From NCBI GenBank assembly GCA_902608175.1, contig CACLNC010000006.1, positions 1 to 32,895 of the forward strand: a stretch of DNA of 32,895 nt, read 5' to 3'. The number at the start of each line of letters is the position of its first letter. Position 1 is the first letter of the stretch. The DNA is from an uncultured marine group I thaumarchaeote (lineage in GTDB: Archaea > Thermoproteota > Nitrososphaeria > Nitrososphaerales > Nitrosopumilaceae). The notes under the pieces are model-generated. The model had not been told where the DNA came from. It made no database searches and was given only the letters and a program-made list of their open reading frames with translations. A program made the position numbers and the translations under genes. This document shows, one piece after another, positions 10,181 to 19,335 of the stretch.

Positions 10181-10797
10181 ATTTTTTCAGTAAATTCTTG
10201 TATACCGTCTTTTTTGACAACCATAACGTCTATTCCATCTCCACTAAATGAATCACGCATTGTTGCAGAGCGAACAGATTTTTTTGCTAAATCAACAGCT
10301 TCCTTCTCAGACAAATTTTCTTTAAACTGAGGATCTAATACACCAAGTGCCATTTCTGCACCAGTACCAACTGCTGCATACTCATCAGGTAAAACAGAAC
10401 CAAGTGGATCTAGTGTGTAAATTTTTGGTTTATCGGTAACACCGCCAACGATAACTTGTGTAAGTAATGGAAAGAATCTTCTTTCATACATCATGTTAGA
10501 CATCATTTTTGCAACAGAATTTGGTGGTACATCACGTTTCAATTCAAGTTTTCTAATTTTTGCTAATGCAGAAATCTGTAACGAAAGTAATTGCATATCA
10601 GCGACAAGACCAGCACATGTAGCGCCAACAAAATCAGTGATTGGAAAAGTCTTTTTTGTTGTTTTACTTACAAGAAAATTTCCATATGCAATTCTTCTTT
10701 CACTAGCAAATACCACTCCTTGATCAAATGTTATACCAACTGCAGTTGCACCAGGCATGTACATTGCACACATATCGTTACCTGCTAAATAAGACAA
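10177..10797 (-). CDS. psmB: Proteasome beta subunit (putative non-catalytic variant, see findings)
   Basis: 'GATAVGITFDQGVVFASERRIAYGNFLVSK', 'GGVTDKPKIYTLDPLGSVLPDEYAAVGTGAEMALGVLD', 'SVRSATMRDSFSGDGIDVMVV'. Confidence 0.93.
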   Translation of the reverse strand: MSYLAGNDMCAMYMPGATAVGITFDQGVVFASERRIAYGNFLVSKTTKKTFPITDFVGATCAGLVADMQLLSLQISALAKIRKLELKRDVPPNSVAKMMSNMMYERRFFPLLTQVIVGGVTDKPKIYTLDPLGSVLPDEYAAVGTGAEMALGVLDPQFKENLSEKEAVDLAKKSVRSATMRDSFSGDGIDVMVVKKDGIQEFTEKI

Positions 10798-10926
10798 TAA
10801 AAGTCATTGCCAAAAAACGTGCGCAAAACAATTTGACAGAAATCAAAAAAATAGGAGACCGTTCTTTCAGCCGAGATACGCAATTGCGCTTTCACGCGGT
10901 TCGCACCGACTTTACAAACGATCTGA

Positions 10927-11280
10927 TTAACGACGTCTACGTTTCTTAGCTGGTGCTTTTCGTTTCTTAGCGCCGCCACGTTTCTTGGCTGGTGCTTTTC
11001 GTTTCTTAGCGCCGCCACGTTTCTTGGCTGGTGCTCTTCGTTTCTTGGCTGGGGCTTTTCGTTTTTTACCGCCACCGCCACCGCCACGTTTCTTAGCGCC
11101 GCCACGTTTCTTGGCGCCACCGCTACGTCGTTTTTTACCGCCACCTGCTGCTGCCTTTCGTTTTCGAGCTGCCTTTCGGGCAGATGCTGAACGTTTGGCT
11201 GCTAGTGCTGCGGCTTTTCGTTTGCGAGTGCGTGCTGCTTTTTTAGCTGCTGCGCGTCTCGCTGCTCTTGTCATAGCCAT
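10927..11280 (-). CDS. Highly basic Lys/Arg/Ala/Gly-rich low-complexity protein, histone-H1-like
   Basis: MAMTRAARRAAAKKAARTRKRKAAALAAKRS... with repeats GGAKKRKAPAKKR; almost no acidic residues; locally high GC. Confidence 0.8.
   Translation of the reverse strand: MAMTRAARRAAAKKAARTRKRKAAALAAKRSASARKAARKRKAAAGGGKKRRSGGAKKRGGAKKRGGGGGGKKRKAPAKKRRAPAKKRGGAKKRKAPAKKRGGAKKRKAPAKKRRRR
10931..11060. repeat. Imperfect tandem repeats, 39-nt period (13 aa GGAKKRKAPAKKR), inside the basic-protein gene
   Basis: 'gtttcttagcgccgccacgtttcttggctggtgcttttc' recurs in tandem. Confidence 0.8.
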
Positions 11281-11356
11281 ACATTCATGCGATGACTGTT
11301 ACGTGTTATATTGTGCAAGTTACTACTTTTTGTACACTTGGTGTAATTTTTTCAAG

Positions 11357-12730
11357 TTAATTTTTAGAATTTGATCGCGAAAACTCTTCCAACAAAACAC
11401 AAAAACATTTTGTTGTCTTTGATAATAGATCGATTTTTGCAAATTCATTTGGTGAATGCATACGACAAAAAACGTATGATGTGCCAATTGAGATACATGG
11501 AACGTGTAAATTGTTAACAAATGAATACATTGGACCGGTTCCAGCACTTGATACGTTCAAAATATAGTCACCAAAAATTTTTTTTGCACTGTTACATGTT
11601 ATTTTTACTATTTCTTCATTTGAATTTGTTCTTGCAGCAGCTTCTGCATTCAAAACATTGATCGTTATATCACCATAACCATTTGCTTTCAAATGTTTTT
11701 TTAACCGATTAACTTGTTTTTTTGGATCCATTTTTGGCACCAAACGAAAATCAATCTTTACTTTTGCAGTTGAAGGAAGTACTGTTTTAGAACCCTTTCC
11801 AGTATATCCTGATACTATACCTGCAATATTACATGTTACACCTGATACAAGTGCCTTCTTTGCTTCAAATTCATTTTTATCATTAACAAAATTTTTTATA
11901 CCATATTCTTTTTTGAATTCATTTGTATCAAATGGCTCTGATTTTATTATTTTCAAATCATTTTTTGATAATGGTAAAACATCATCATGCCAATTTTTAA
12001 TCAAAATTTTACCATTTTCATTTCGTAATGTTCTTAATGCATTAATTAATCTCCATGCTGGGTTTTTAATGATAACTGCAAGACTTGAATGTGCATCAAT
12101 ACGTGATTCTTTCGTTTCAAGTTCCACATACAGTAATCCCTTCATGCCAAGGCTAATCACTGGTCTATTTTTTGTATCAACATAACCAAATTCCCAAATC
12201 ACTCCATCACATGAAAATTTTTTCTTATATTTTTTTAGATACTGATCAATGTGTTCACTGCCATTTTCCTCTTCACCTTCGATAACGAATTTGATATTAC
12301 ATGGGACATCGCCATAAGTTTTTAGAAATGATTCAACAGCCTTGATACGTGTAATTAATTCACCTTTATCATCTGATGCACCACGACCATAAATTTTATT
12401 ACCAATTATTTTACCGCTAAATGGTTTGTTATCCCATAAATCAAATGGTTCAACAGGCTGTACATCATAATGATTATAAAATAATAATGTCTTGTTAGGA
12501 TTTTTTTTAGATTTAACTTCACCATAAACAAGTGGTGCGACATTTTTCTTTAATCGTAAAACTTCTGACTTAATCCCAGATTTTTTTAATATTTTAGAAA
12601 CAAGAACTGCACATTCTTCTATACCTTCATTCTTTGCAGAGATACTTGGTTGACGGATTAGTGTTTGTAGATCTTTTAAAAGATCTGGCATATTCTTGTC
12701 TACAAAATCTAAAGTTTTTTTTACATTCAT
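11357..12730 (-). CDS. M20-family metallopeptidase / dipeptidase
   Basis: 'LLFYNHYDVQPVEPFDLWDNKPF', 'GRGASDDKGELITRIKAVE', 'IEGEEENGSEHIDQYL'. Confidence 0.93.
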   Translation of the reverse strand: MNVKKTLDFVDKNMPDLLKDLQTLIRQPSISAKNEGIEECAVLVSKILKKSGIKSEVLRLKKNVAPLVYGEVKSKKNPNKTLLFYNHYDVQPVEPFDLWDNKPFSGKIIGNKIYGRGASDDKGELITRIKAVESFLKTYGDVPCNIKFVIEGEEENGSEHIDQYLKKYKKKFSCDGVIWEFGYVDTKNRPVISLGMKGLLYVELETKESRIDAHSSLAVIIKNPAWRLINALRTLRNENGKILIKNWHDDVLPLSKNDLKIIKSEPFDTNEFKKEYGIKNFVNDKNEFEAKKALVSGVTCNIAGIVSGYTGKGSKTVLPSTAKVKIDFRLVPKMDPKKQVNRLKKHLKANGYGDITINVLNAEAAARTNSNEEIVKITCNSAKKIFGDYILNVSSAGTGPMYSFVNNLHVPCISIGTSYVFCRMHSPNEFAKIDLLSKTTKCFCVLLEEFSRSNSKN

Positions 12731-13590
12731 TTTATTTTATCAAATGGTTTTAGAACATATGGTAAGTTTTCAATTAGATCACTTGCAGTAATATGTAAAC
12801 CAAATTGCTTTTGAGTGATTTTACCAGATAATCCATTAACAAATGCAGAAGCGGATGCCGCTTCTAGTGAATTTCTATTTCTTGCTAGAAACCCTGCTGT
12901 TATTCCAGATAGCACATCACCAGTGCCACCAACCGTCATTGCTGGTGTGTTTTTTACATTTGTGAATGTTTTTACGCCATTTGAAATTATGTCGATCTCT
13001 CCTTTTAGTAGAATTGTAATTGAGTTATTTTTAGCGTGTTTCTCAACAGCTTGAGTTCGTTTAACTTTATTTTCTGATGGAATTTCACCAAATAATCTTT
13101 TGAATTCTCCTGTATGTGGTGTGACAACCACATTTTTGTTTGCAATTAATGGAAGAACTTCTTTTACAAGTGAACTGGCATCAAGTGATAAACGAACATC
13201 ACGATTAAGTAATGATTTTACAAGTAATTTCAATGCCTCAACATCTTGTATTGCAAGGCCCATACCAATTGTTGCTGAATCCAAATCTTGTGGTGCCTGT
13301 CCTAGTAGTTTATTCACAGTTCCACGAGTTAATTTAGAATCAGCCATAGGAATTACAATAAGATCAGGAGATATTGCACGAGTTGATTGCACATTTATTT
13401 TTGGAACTGCTGTATAGACTAAATCAGTTCCAGAACGTAATGCAGCTAATGAAGATAGTATAGGAGCGCCATGATACATATAACTTCCACCAACAACCAA
13501 CACTTTTCCATTATCACCTTTTCTAGAATTTGATTTTCTAGAAGGAATGAATTTCTTTACAAGTGATGAAGTTAGAGTTATAGTTTTCAA
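12727..13590 (-). CDS. nnrD: NAD(P)H-hydrate dehydratase (ADP-dependent, YjeF C-terminal family)
   Basis: 'GDNGKVLVVGGSYMYHGAPILSSLAALRSGTDLVY', 'VVVTPHTGEFKRLFG', 'TPAMTVGGTGDVLSGITAGFLAR'. Confidence 0.93.
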   Translation of the reverse strand: MKTITLTSSLVKKFIPSRKSNSRKGDNGKVLVVGGSYMYHGAPILSSLAALRSGTDLVYTAVPKINVQSTRAISPDLIVIPMADSKLTRGTVNKLLGQAPQDLDSATIGMGLAIQDVEALKLLVKSLLNRDVRLSLDASSLVKEVLPLIANKNVVVTPHTGEFKRLFGEIPSENKVKRTQAVEKHAKNNSITILLKGEIDIISNGVKTFTNVKNTPAMTVGGTGDVLSGITAGFLARNRNSLEAASASAFVNGLSGKITQKQFGLHITASDLIENLPYVLKPFDKIK

Positions 13591-13599
13591 TATAACACC

Positions 13600-14427
13600 T
13601 TATTTTTTTGTAGAATAAACCTTCTTTTTGGTTTGTCTTTTTGTTACCTTGTTAAAGAATACTTTTCTAGCGAATGCAAGATATGTTGTATGACCTACTC
13701 CTCTAAATGAATGTCTAGTTTTTCCTTCTCGTGCATCAATATGTCTTAGTATATGTTCAGTTGATTCAATATCTGAAAATTCATTTTTGACGAATGCAGC
13801 TGCAAGTTTTTCCAGCTGGTTCATAGTAGGGCAGATTGCCATAACTGTACCACCGCCTTTTAACATCTTTCTTACTTGTGGAATAACAGTCCATGGGTCA
13901 CCAAGATCAATTATAGCCAAGTCCACGTTTGTAACTGGATTTCTTTTTGCCTTCTTGATATCAAATTTTTTCATAGTAACAAACTCTGCCATTCCTGCTT
14001 TTTCGATATTTTTTTTGGCAATTTTCATAAATTTTGGTTCTACATCAAATGTATAGACATGACCTTTTGGGTTTACAATACTTGCCAAAAATGTTGTAAG
14101 TGATCCACTACCAGTACCAATTTCTACAACCTTTTGTCCCGATTGTAGACCTGTTCTAGCTGCAATGTAGCCTAAATCCTTTGGATAAACAATTTGTGTT
14201 CCATGTTGCATCTTCATAATATAATCATGGATGTTTGGAGGAAGTGCGTAAACATACTTGTCTTTGTTTGTAACAAGTCTAGAACCAAATTGTTTTCCTA
14301 TTGCATCAGAATGTTTTATGATACCAATATGAGAATGAAACTGCTCTTTCTTACTTACCTTCATTAACCATTTCTTTGAGTGATCATAGAAAAATAATAC
14401 AAAATCACCCGCTTTGATTTTTGCCAT
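13600..14427 (-). CDS. trmI: tRNA (adenine-N1)-methyltransferase, TrmI family
   Basis: 'GTQIVYPKDLGYIAARTGLQSGQKVVEIGTGSGSLTTFLA', 'VDLAIIDLGDPWTVIPQVRKMLKGGG'. Confidence 0.9.
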   Translation of the reverse strand: MAKIKAGDFVLFFYDHSKKWLMKVSKKEQFHSHIGIIKHSDAIGKQFGSRLVTNKDKYVYALPPNIHDYIMKMQHGTQIVYPKDLGYIAARTGLQSGQKVVEIGTGSGSLTTFLASIVNPKGHVYTFDVEPKFMKIAKKNIEKAGMAEFVTMKKFDIKKAKRNPVTNVDLAIIDLGDPWTVIPQVRKMLKGGGTVMAICPTMNQLEKLAAAFVKNEFSDIESTEHILRHIDAREGKTRHSFRGVGHTTYLAFARKVFFNKVTKRQTKKKVYSTKK

Positions 14428-14457
14428 AGTACAAACTCGATATAACCTAACTTAATT

Positions 14458-15138
14458 CTATTTCCCTCGTTGGGTTCCCCATAATTTCACATGTAACCGT
14501 GAGGAGAATCCAAGATTGTTGGAGTTTGCTAGAGATGCGATACTTCCTTCAATTGTAGCTAATTCCTCTTTTGTTTGAGCCTGAGGCATCAAAAGTACTT
14601 GTTCATTTGATATACTATATTTTTTTACAAGTTTAGTAATTTCATCAATGTCACTTTTATTCTCAACTACAAACTTGAAAAAACAATTTTCACGATTAGA
14701 AAAAAATGTATAACACTCAGAGTCCTCACACATTTCAAGTGGATTGTTAGAGTTACTAGTTTTTGGTGAAACATTCCATTGATCAACAAGGTCAGTTAAC
14801 ATTTTTTTGGGTACAATTGTGCCGTTTGTTTCAACCTCAACATAATAGTCAGGTTTTAGAAATGATAGTAACTCTACTAAATCATCTGCCTGCATCATTG
14901 GCTCTCCACCAGTAATTACAAGGTGTTTGATGTTAAACTGTTCAATCTCATCCTTCACTTGATTTATAGAAAGTTCTTTGACCTCCTTTGAGTAATCATA
15001 ATTATCCCAATCCCAAGTGTATTTTGTATCACACCAAGAACATTTTAGATTGCACAATGCTGTACGTAAAAAAACTACGTCCTTTCCAGTGTTTATTCCC
15101 TCACCTTGGATTGATTTGAAAATCTCACTTATTTTCAT
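14458..15138 (-). CDS. queE: 7-carboxy-7-deazaguanine synthase (radical SAM)
   Basis: 'EIFKSIQGEGINTGKDVVFLRTALCNLKCSWCDTKYTWD' (CX3CX2C), 'LVITGGEPMMQ'. Confidence 0.95.
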   Translation of the reverse strand: MKISEIFKSIQGEGINTGKDVVFLRTALCNLKCSWCDTKYTWDWDNYDYSKEVKELSINQVKDEIEQFNIKHLVITGGEPMMQADDLVELLSFLKPDYYVEVETNGTIVPKKMLTDLVDQWNVSPKTSNSNNPLEMCEDSECYTFFSNRENCFFKFVVENKSDIDEITKLVKKYSISNEQVLLMPQAQTKEELATIEGSIASLANSNNLGFSSRLHVKLWGTQRGK

Positions 15139-15192
15139 GATGTGTTAAACCAACTATTCAATATATTTTAAAACTAACAAAAATAACACGTA

Positions 15193-15291
15193 ATGAGAAT
15201 GAAATGCATTATCTGTGGCTGTAAGGAACATAGATTAATTGGCTGTGTAAAACACAAGGCAAAAAAATGTAGTTGCTACAAATCAAATTAA
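15193..15291 (+). CDS. Cys-rich microprotein, 32 aa (MRMKCIICGCKEHRLIGCVKHKAKKCSCYKSN)
   Basis: Complete ATG-TAA ORF between queE and the radical SAM gene; six Cys and two His suggest metal binding. Not in the ORF track because of size. Confidence 0.5.
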   Translation: MRMKCIICGCKEHRLIGCVKHKAKKCSCYKSN

Positions 15292-16346
15292 TGTACAAAT
15301 TGAAAGCGATTTTGTTTGTATCCTTTTTGCAGTTTTCCCGTAATTGGAATTAGATTACTACAATACTCACATCTATTGTTATCATCAAGATGCCACTCCT
15401 GAATATCAAATCCATATCGCTTTACAACAATTTTGTTACAAGCGGAACAGTAGGTATGTTCCCACTTATGACCTGGAACATTACCAAGATAGACATACTT
15501 CAATCCCTGACTTTTTGCAACCTCATAATGCTTTTCTAAAGTTTCTACTGGTGTACTAGGATATTCCATCATCTTGTAATCAGGATGGAATCTCAGGAAA
15601 TGTATTGGCATTTCCGGTCCAAACTCATCATAAACAAATTTTGAAAGTTTTTTTGCATATACTAGACTGTCCCCAACTTCTGGAACAATCAAATCAGTTA
15701 TTTCGACATGAATGTTTGTCTTATCTCTAATCTCTAGTAATGAATCAAAGATTGGCTGCGGATCAGGAACGCCAATAAATTTTCTCGTGAACTCTGGTTC
15801 TGCACTTCCCTTGAAATCAACTGTTATGCAATCAAGAAATTCACCCATCATTTTTACAGTTTCTGGTGTATCATATCCGTTTGAAACAAACGCGTTAAAC
15901 AATCCCTTCTTTCTTGCCGCAACTCCACAATCTCGTGCAAACTCTATGAATATTGATGGTTCGTTGTATGTGTATGCAATTCCATGTGCTCCATACTTTA
16001 CAGCAGTGTTTGCAACATCCTCAGGAGTCATGTCTATACCTTCAATCTTACGTCGTTGACTAATGTCAGAGTTTTGACAGTACTTACAAAGCCAGTTACA
16101 TCCTGTTGTAGCTATTGAGTAAATCTTACTTCCAGGCCAATAATGTATTACAGGTTTTTTTTCAATAGGATCAATGTGCCCTGAAATTACCTTACCATAT
16201 GCATAAAGTTGTAATTTACCGTCTTCATTTCCACGTATTGCACAAAGTCCAATCTGATTTTTTCCAATTTCACAGTATCTTGCACATGCAGTACACTTTA
16301 CTTTTTGATCAGGTAATTTTTCATAAAGAATTGCCTCTTTGGTCAT
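15288..16346 (-). CDS. amrS: AmmeMemoRadiSam-system-type radical SAM enzyme (AmrS)
   Basis: 'KCTACARYCEIGKNQIGLCAIRGN', 'SIATTGCNWLCKYCQNSDISQ', 'GIAYTYNEPSIFIEFARD', C-terminal CxxC pairs. Confidence 0.9.
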   Translation of the reverse strand: MTKEAILYEKLPDQKVKCTACARYCEIGKNQIGLCAIRGNEDGKLQLYAYGKVISGHIDPIEKKPVIHYWPGSKIYSIATTGCNWLCKYCQNSDISQRRKIEGIDMTPEDVANTAVKYGAHGIAYTYNEPSIFIEFARDCGVAARKKGLFNAFVSNGYDTPETVKMMGEFLDCITVDFKGSAEPEFTRKFIGVPDPQPIFDSLLEIRDKTNIHVEITDLIVPEVGDSLVYAKKLSKFVYDEFGPEMPIHFLRFHPDYKMMEYPSTPVETLEKHYEVAKSQGLKYVYLGNVPGHKWEHTYCSACNKIVVKRYGFDIQEWHLDDNNRCEYCSNLIPITGKLQKGYKQNRFQFVH

Positions 16347-16386
16347 AAGTTATCTATGGAATTATGATATTTAGGATTTCCAAAGC

Positions 16387-16494
16387 TTACTTTGGTAAGT
16401 CCTTGAATGTTTTTCGTTTTTTTCTGCCAATCATGTAAACTACCCAACCAGCTGCAAGACATACAACACATAGAATGGCAACTAATTCATTCAT
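16387..16494 (-). CDS. Single-TM microprotein, 35 aa (MNELVAILCVVCLAAGWVVYMIGRKKRKTFKDLPK)
   Basis: Complete ATG-TAA ORF; hydrophobic helix followed by a positively charged tail. Confidence 0.55.
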   Translation of the reverse strand: MNELVAILCVVCLAAGWVVYMIGRKKRKTFKDLPK

Positions 16495-16503
16495 ACCAAA
16501 TAT

Positions 16504-17187
16504 TCATTCTGCCTTGGTTAAAAATTTCTTCCTGTAAAATAGTCCAACTAGAATTGTTCCGATGAATGGAGTAGTCCAATATAGCCATAAATCATGTGGA
16601 ATTCCTGCTATAATTGCTGGTGCGAGTGAACGTATTGGATTCATTGATGCGCCAGAAATTTCACCAAAGAACAGTACATCAAGAGCAATAATTCCACCAA
16701 TCGCAACACCACTAAGTTTCGCAAGTTTCTTGTTACTTACTATGATGAAGATAACCCACATCAAGAATATTGTTGCCAAAATTTCTAACCCGATGATTGA
16801 TCCCCAGTCATAGTTGAGGTTTGGTGCGTTGGTTCCAATATTCGCATAGTCACCAAAGACAAATAGTACAAATATACTTCCCAAAAATGCCCCAACTGCC
16901 TGCGCGCCAAAGTATACTGGAAGTTGTTTTCCACTTACGTGTTTTGTCATGAAAAATGCTATTGTTACTGCTGGGTTAAAGTGAGCCATCGAATATTTTC
17001 CAAATGCATAGACAACAATTGTTAGTGCAACAAAGTGTCCTGCAGCAATAAAACTAATTCCATAAATTCCACCCAGTATTTCCTCATAAACTATGGAACC
17101 TGTTGCACCAACTACAAGTCCAAAAGTTCCGATTAGCTCCGCGATAAAGATTATTTTGTCTGATGAGGTCATTACTAACCTATACAA
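16504..17187 (-). CDS. Aquaporin / MIP-family channel (likely start ATG at 17172)
   Basis: 'GTFGLVVGATGSIVY', 'AHFNPAVTIAFF', 'SGASMNPIRSLAPAI'. Confidence 0.92.
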   Translation of the reverse strand: MYRLVMTSSDKIIFIAELIGTFGLVVGATGSIVYEEILGGIYGISFIAAGHFVALTIVVYAFGKYSMAHFNPAVTIAFFMTKHVSGKQLPVYFGAQAVGAFLGSIFVLFVFGDYANIGTNAPNLNYDWGSIIGLEILATIFLMWVIFIIVSNKKLAKLSGVAIGGIIALDVLFFGEISGASMNPIRSLAPAIIAGIPHDLWLYWTTPFIGTILVGLFYRKKFLTKAE

Positions 17188-18166
17188 ACAAATGGATTAT
17201 GTAAGTAAACGCAATTCCAAGTCCTGCAGCTCCTGGTATTGTAATCAACCAAGAAAATATTATCTGTCTGCTAACTTTCCATCGAACAGCACGTTTCCTT
17301 CGTGCTGCACCAGCCCCCATTATAGTACCTGTAATTGCATGAGTTGTACTGGCAGGGATTCCAAATATTGCAAAAATAGCTAACATCAATCCACCACCAG
17401 TTTCAGCTGCAAATCCTTGATATGGTTTCAATCTAGTGATTTTAACACCAAGTGTTTTGATAACTTTGTATCCTCCAAAGAATGTACCAAGACCCATTGC
17501 GCCAGCCGCTGCAAAGATTACCCAAAGTGGCATATGAATTTCAGAAATAAGATCAGCTGAAAATAAGATAAGAACAATTATTCCCATGGTTTTTTGTCCA
17601 TCGTTTGCTCCATGAGTAAGTGCAAACCAGGCAGATGATATTATTTGTAGCCTACCAAATGTTTTGTTTACTATAGCGGGTTTACGATTAGCAAGAAATA
17701 CAATTATCACTCCTGCCAAAGCTATACCAAAAACCATTCCACCAATTGGCGCGATTACTATTCCAGCAAAAACTTTGGTCAATCCACCATAAACAAGCTC
17801 TTCAAATCCTAATCCTGCAATACCAGCACCCATTATTCCACCAATCAAAGAATGGCTGTTGGAAATTGGTAATCCAAAATATGTACACAGTGTACTCCAA
17901 GTAATAGCCCCTGCTAAACCACCAATAATCATGTAGACAGTAATCTCATCAGGACTGACAATTCCTTTTGCAATAGTAGTTGCAACAGCTACTCCAAAGA
18001 TGAATGGTCCAGCAAAATTAGCAACCGCAGATATTGTAACTGCATGTATTGGTCTTAATACACGTGTTCCAATCACGGTAGCAACAGAATTAGCAGAGTC
18101 GTTGAACCCGTTTACAAAGTCAAAGATTAGCGCTATAATTATTGCTGCAATCGCTAACTCTAACAT
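17180..18166 (-). CDS. pit: Inorganic phosphate transporter, PiT family
   Basis: 'FDFVNGFNDSANSVATVIGTRVL', 'GLPISNSHSLIGGIMGAGI', 'THGANDGQKTMGII', 'GIPASTTHAITGTIMG'. Confidence 0.95.
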   Translation of the reverse strand: MLELAIAAIIIALIFDFVNGFNDSANSVATVIGTRVLRPIHAVTISAVANFAGPFIFGVAVATTIAKGIVSPDEITVYMIIGGLAGAITWSTLCTYFGLPISNSHSLIGGIMGAGIAGLGFEELVYGGLTKVFAGIVIAPIGGMVFGIALAGVIIVFLANRKPAIVNKTFGRLQIISSAWFALTHGANDGQKTMGIIVLILFSADLISEIHMPLWVIFAAAGAMGLGTFFGGYKVIKTLGVKITRLKPYQGFAAETGGGLMLAIFAIFGIPASTTHAITGTIMGAGAARRKRAVRWKVSRQIIFSWLITIPGAAGLGIAFTYIIHLFV

Positions 18167-18172
18167 AAAATG

Positions 18173-18802
18173 TCACGTATATTTTAGAACTATATCTTCC
18201 ACCACATCAGCAACATCTACACATCTGTCTGATGCAGATTCCATTTTTTCATAGATATCTTTTAGTTTGATTATTTCTATTGGATCTTTACTCTCAAAGA
18301 GTTTGGATATAGCAGTTGAGTACAAATCATCTACCTTGTGTTCAATTGCGCTTGTATTTCTACAGTGTTCAATCATTGTAGAAGGGTTCTTAATATTTCG
18401 TAATTTTGATGTCATTAATTCTACTTCTTTTGTTGCATTCACCAATTCATTTGCCATATCCAATGCGTATGGAGGAGTAGTGGTTATTTTATAACTATGA
18501 AGTCTTGCAGATATCCCATCAATATGATCAATTGTATCATCTATTTTTGATGCAACCCTTTGCATGTCCTCACGATCTAGTGGTGTGATGAATGTACTGT
18601 TCAATTCAGAAAAAATATCTCGCACTAGTTTATCAGCCTCTGTTTCAATAGTATGTATTTTCTTGTGACATTCAGCATTTTTAAGATCTGATAACATGAT
18701 GACTAATTCTCCAGATATCTGAACAGCTTTTTTTGCCAAGTCATCTAAAGTTACTAAAATTTTCTTTTCATTTGATTTTACCCATGAAAAGAATTGCCCC
18801 AT
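18173..18802 (-). CDS. DUF47 (PhoU-like) protein, PiT accessory
   Basis: 'IETEADKLVRDIFSELNSTFITPLDREDMQRVASKIDDTIDHID', 'MESASDRCVDVADVVEDIVLKYT'; directly upstream of pit. Confidence 0.93.
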   Translation of the reverse strand: MGQFFSWVKSNEKKILVTLDDLAKKAVQISGELVIMLSDLKNAECHKKIHTIETEADKLVRDIFSELNSTFITPLDREDMQRVASKIDDTIDHIDGISARLHSYKITTTPPYALDMANELVNATKEVELMTSKLRNIKNPSTMIEHCRNTSAIEHKVDDLYSTAISKLFESKDPIEIIKLKDIYEKMESASDRCVDVADVVEDIVLKYT

Positions 18803-18927
18803 GAGTTACCCTGAAATGATTTGGAGTTAACCCTGATCAACATATTCTATATTGTAACTATATAGCATAATGGTAAACTTGTAATGTATTCTATTAATTA
18901 AAATATCAACACGATCGGATACAAGAT

Positions 18928-19299
18928 ATGCTAATTATAGACTGTAAAGAAGTAGAATCAATCCAGCATGAACTTGCAGTTTACGTCTCAGATCAGGTTG
19001 GGGCTGTTCCAAACCTAAAGTATCATGAGTTTATTCTGTCACCAATTGAGGATGATGGGGTGATTGACACTAATCTTGTTGTCACATCAATCAAAGAATT
19101 CCTGGCTTCAATCGGTGAGACATACAACTTTGCTGTAATTTCAAAAGATGATACTATATCCATAGAATCTATTAGAGGAAAAGTGATTGAACGTCAACCA
19201 AAGCCAAAAGCTGACCTATTTTCGTGCCCACACTGTGGGTTTATGACTCAATATGAGGTGGAATATAATACGCATAAAAAAATCCATTATCTAGGATGA
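18928..19299 (+). CDS. Small protein with C-terminal C2H2-type zinc finger
   Basis: 'FSCPHCGFMTQYEVEYNTHKKIH'. Confidence 0.75.
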   Translation: MLIIDCKEVESIQHELAVYVSDQVGAVPNLKYHEFILSPIEDDGVIDTNLVVTSIKEFLASIGETYNFAVISKDDTISIESIRGKVIERQPKPKADLFSCPHCGFMTQYEVEYNTHKKIHYLG

Positions 19300-19335
19300 A
19301 ATGATTTTTTAATAGAGTTTTTTGGAGAATAAACA

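Noticed and set aside
10785-11144. Minus-strand ORF in another frame (MAVKNDVAVAPRNVAALRN...) over the basic-protein gene, plus + strand ORF 10985..11374
   Set aside because: Open frames created by the GC-rich low-complexity repeat; the KRA-rich frame has its own start and the most coherent composition.
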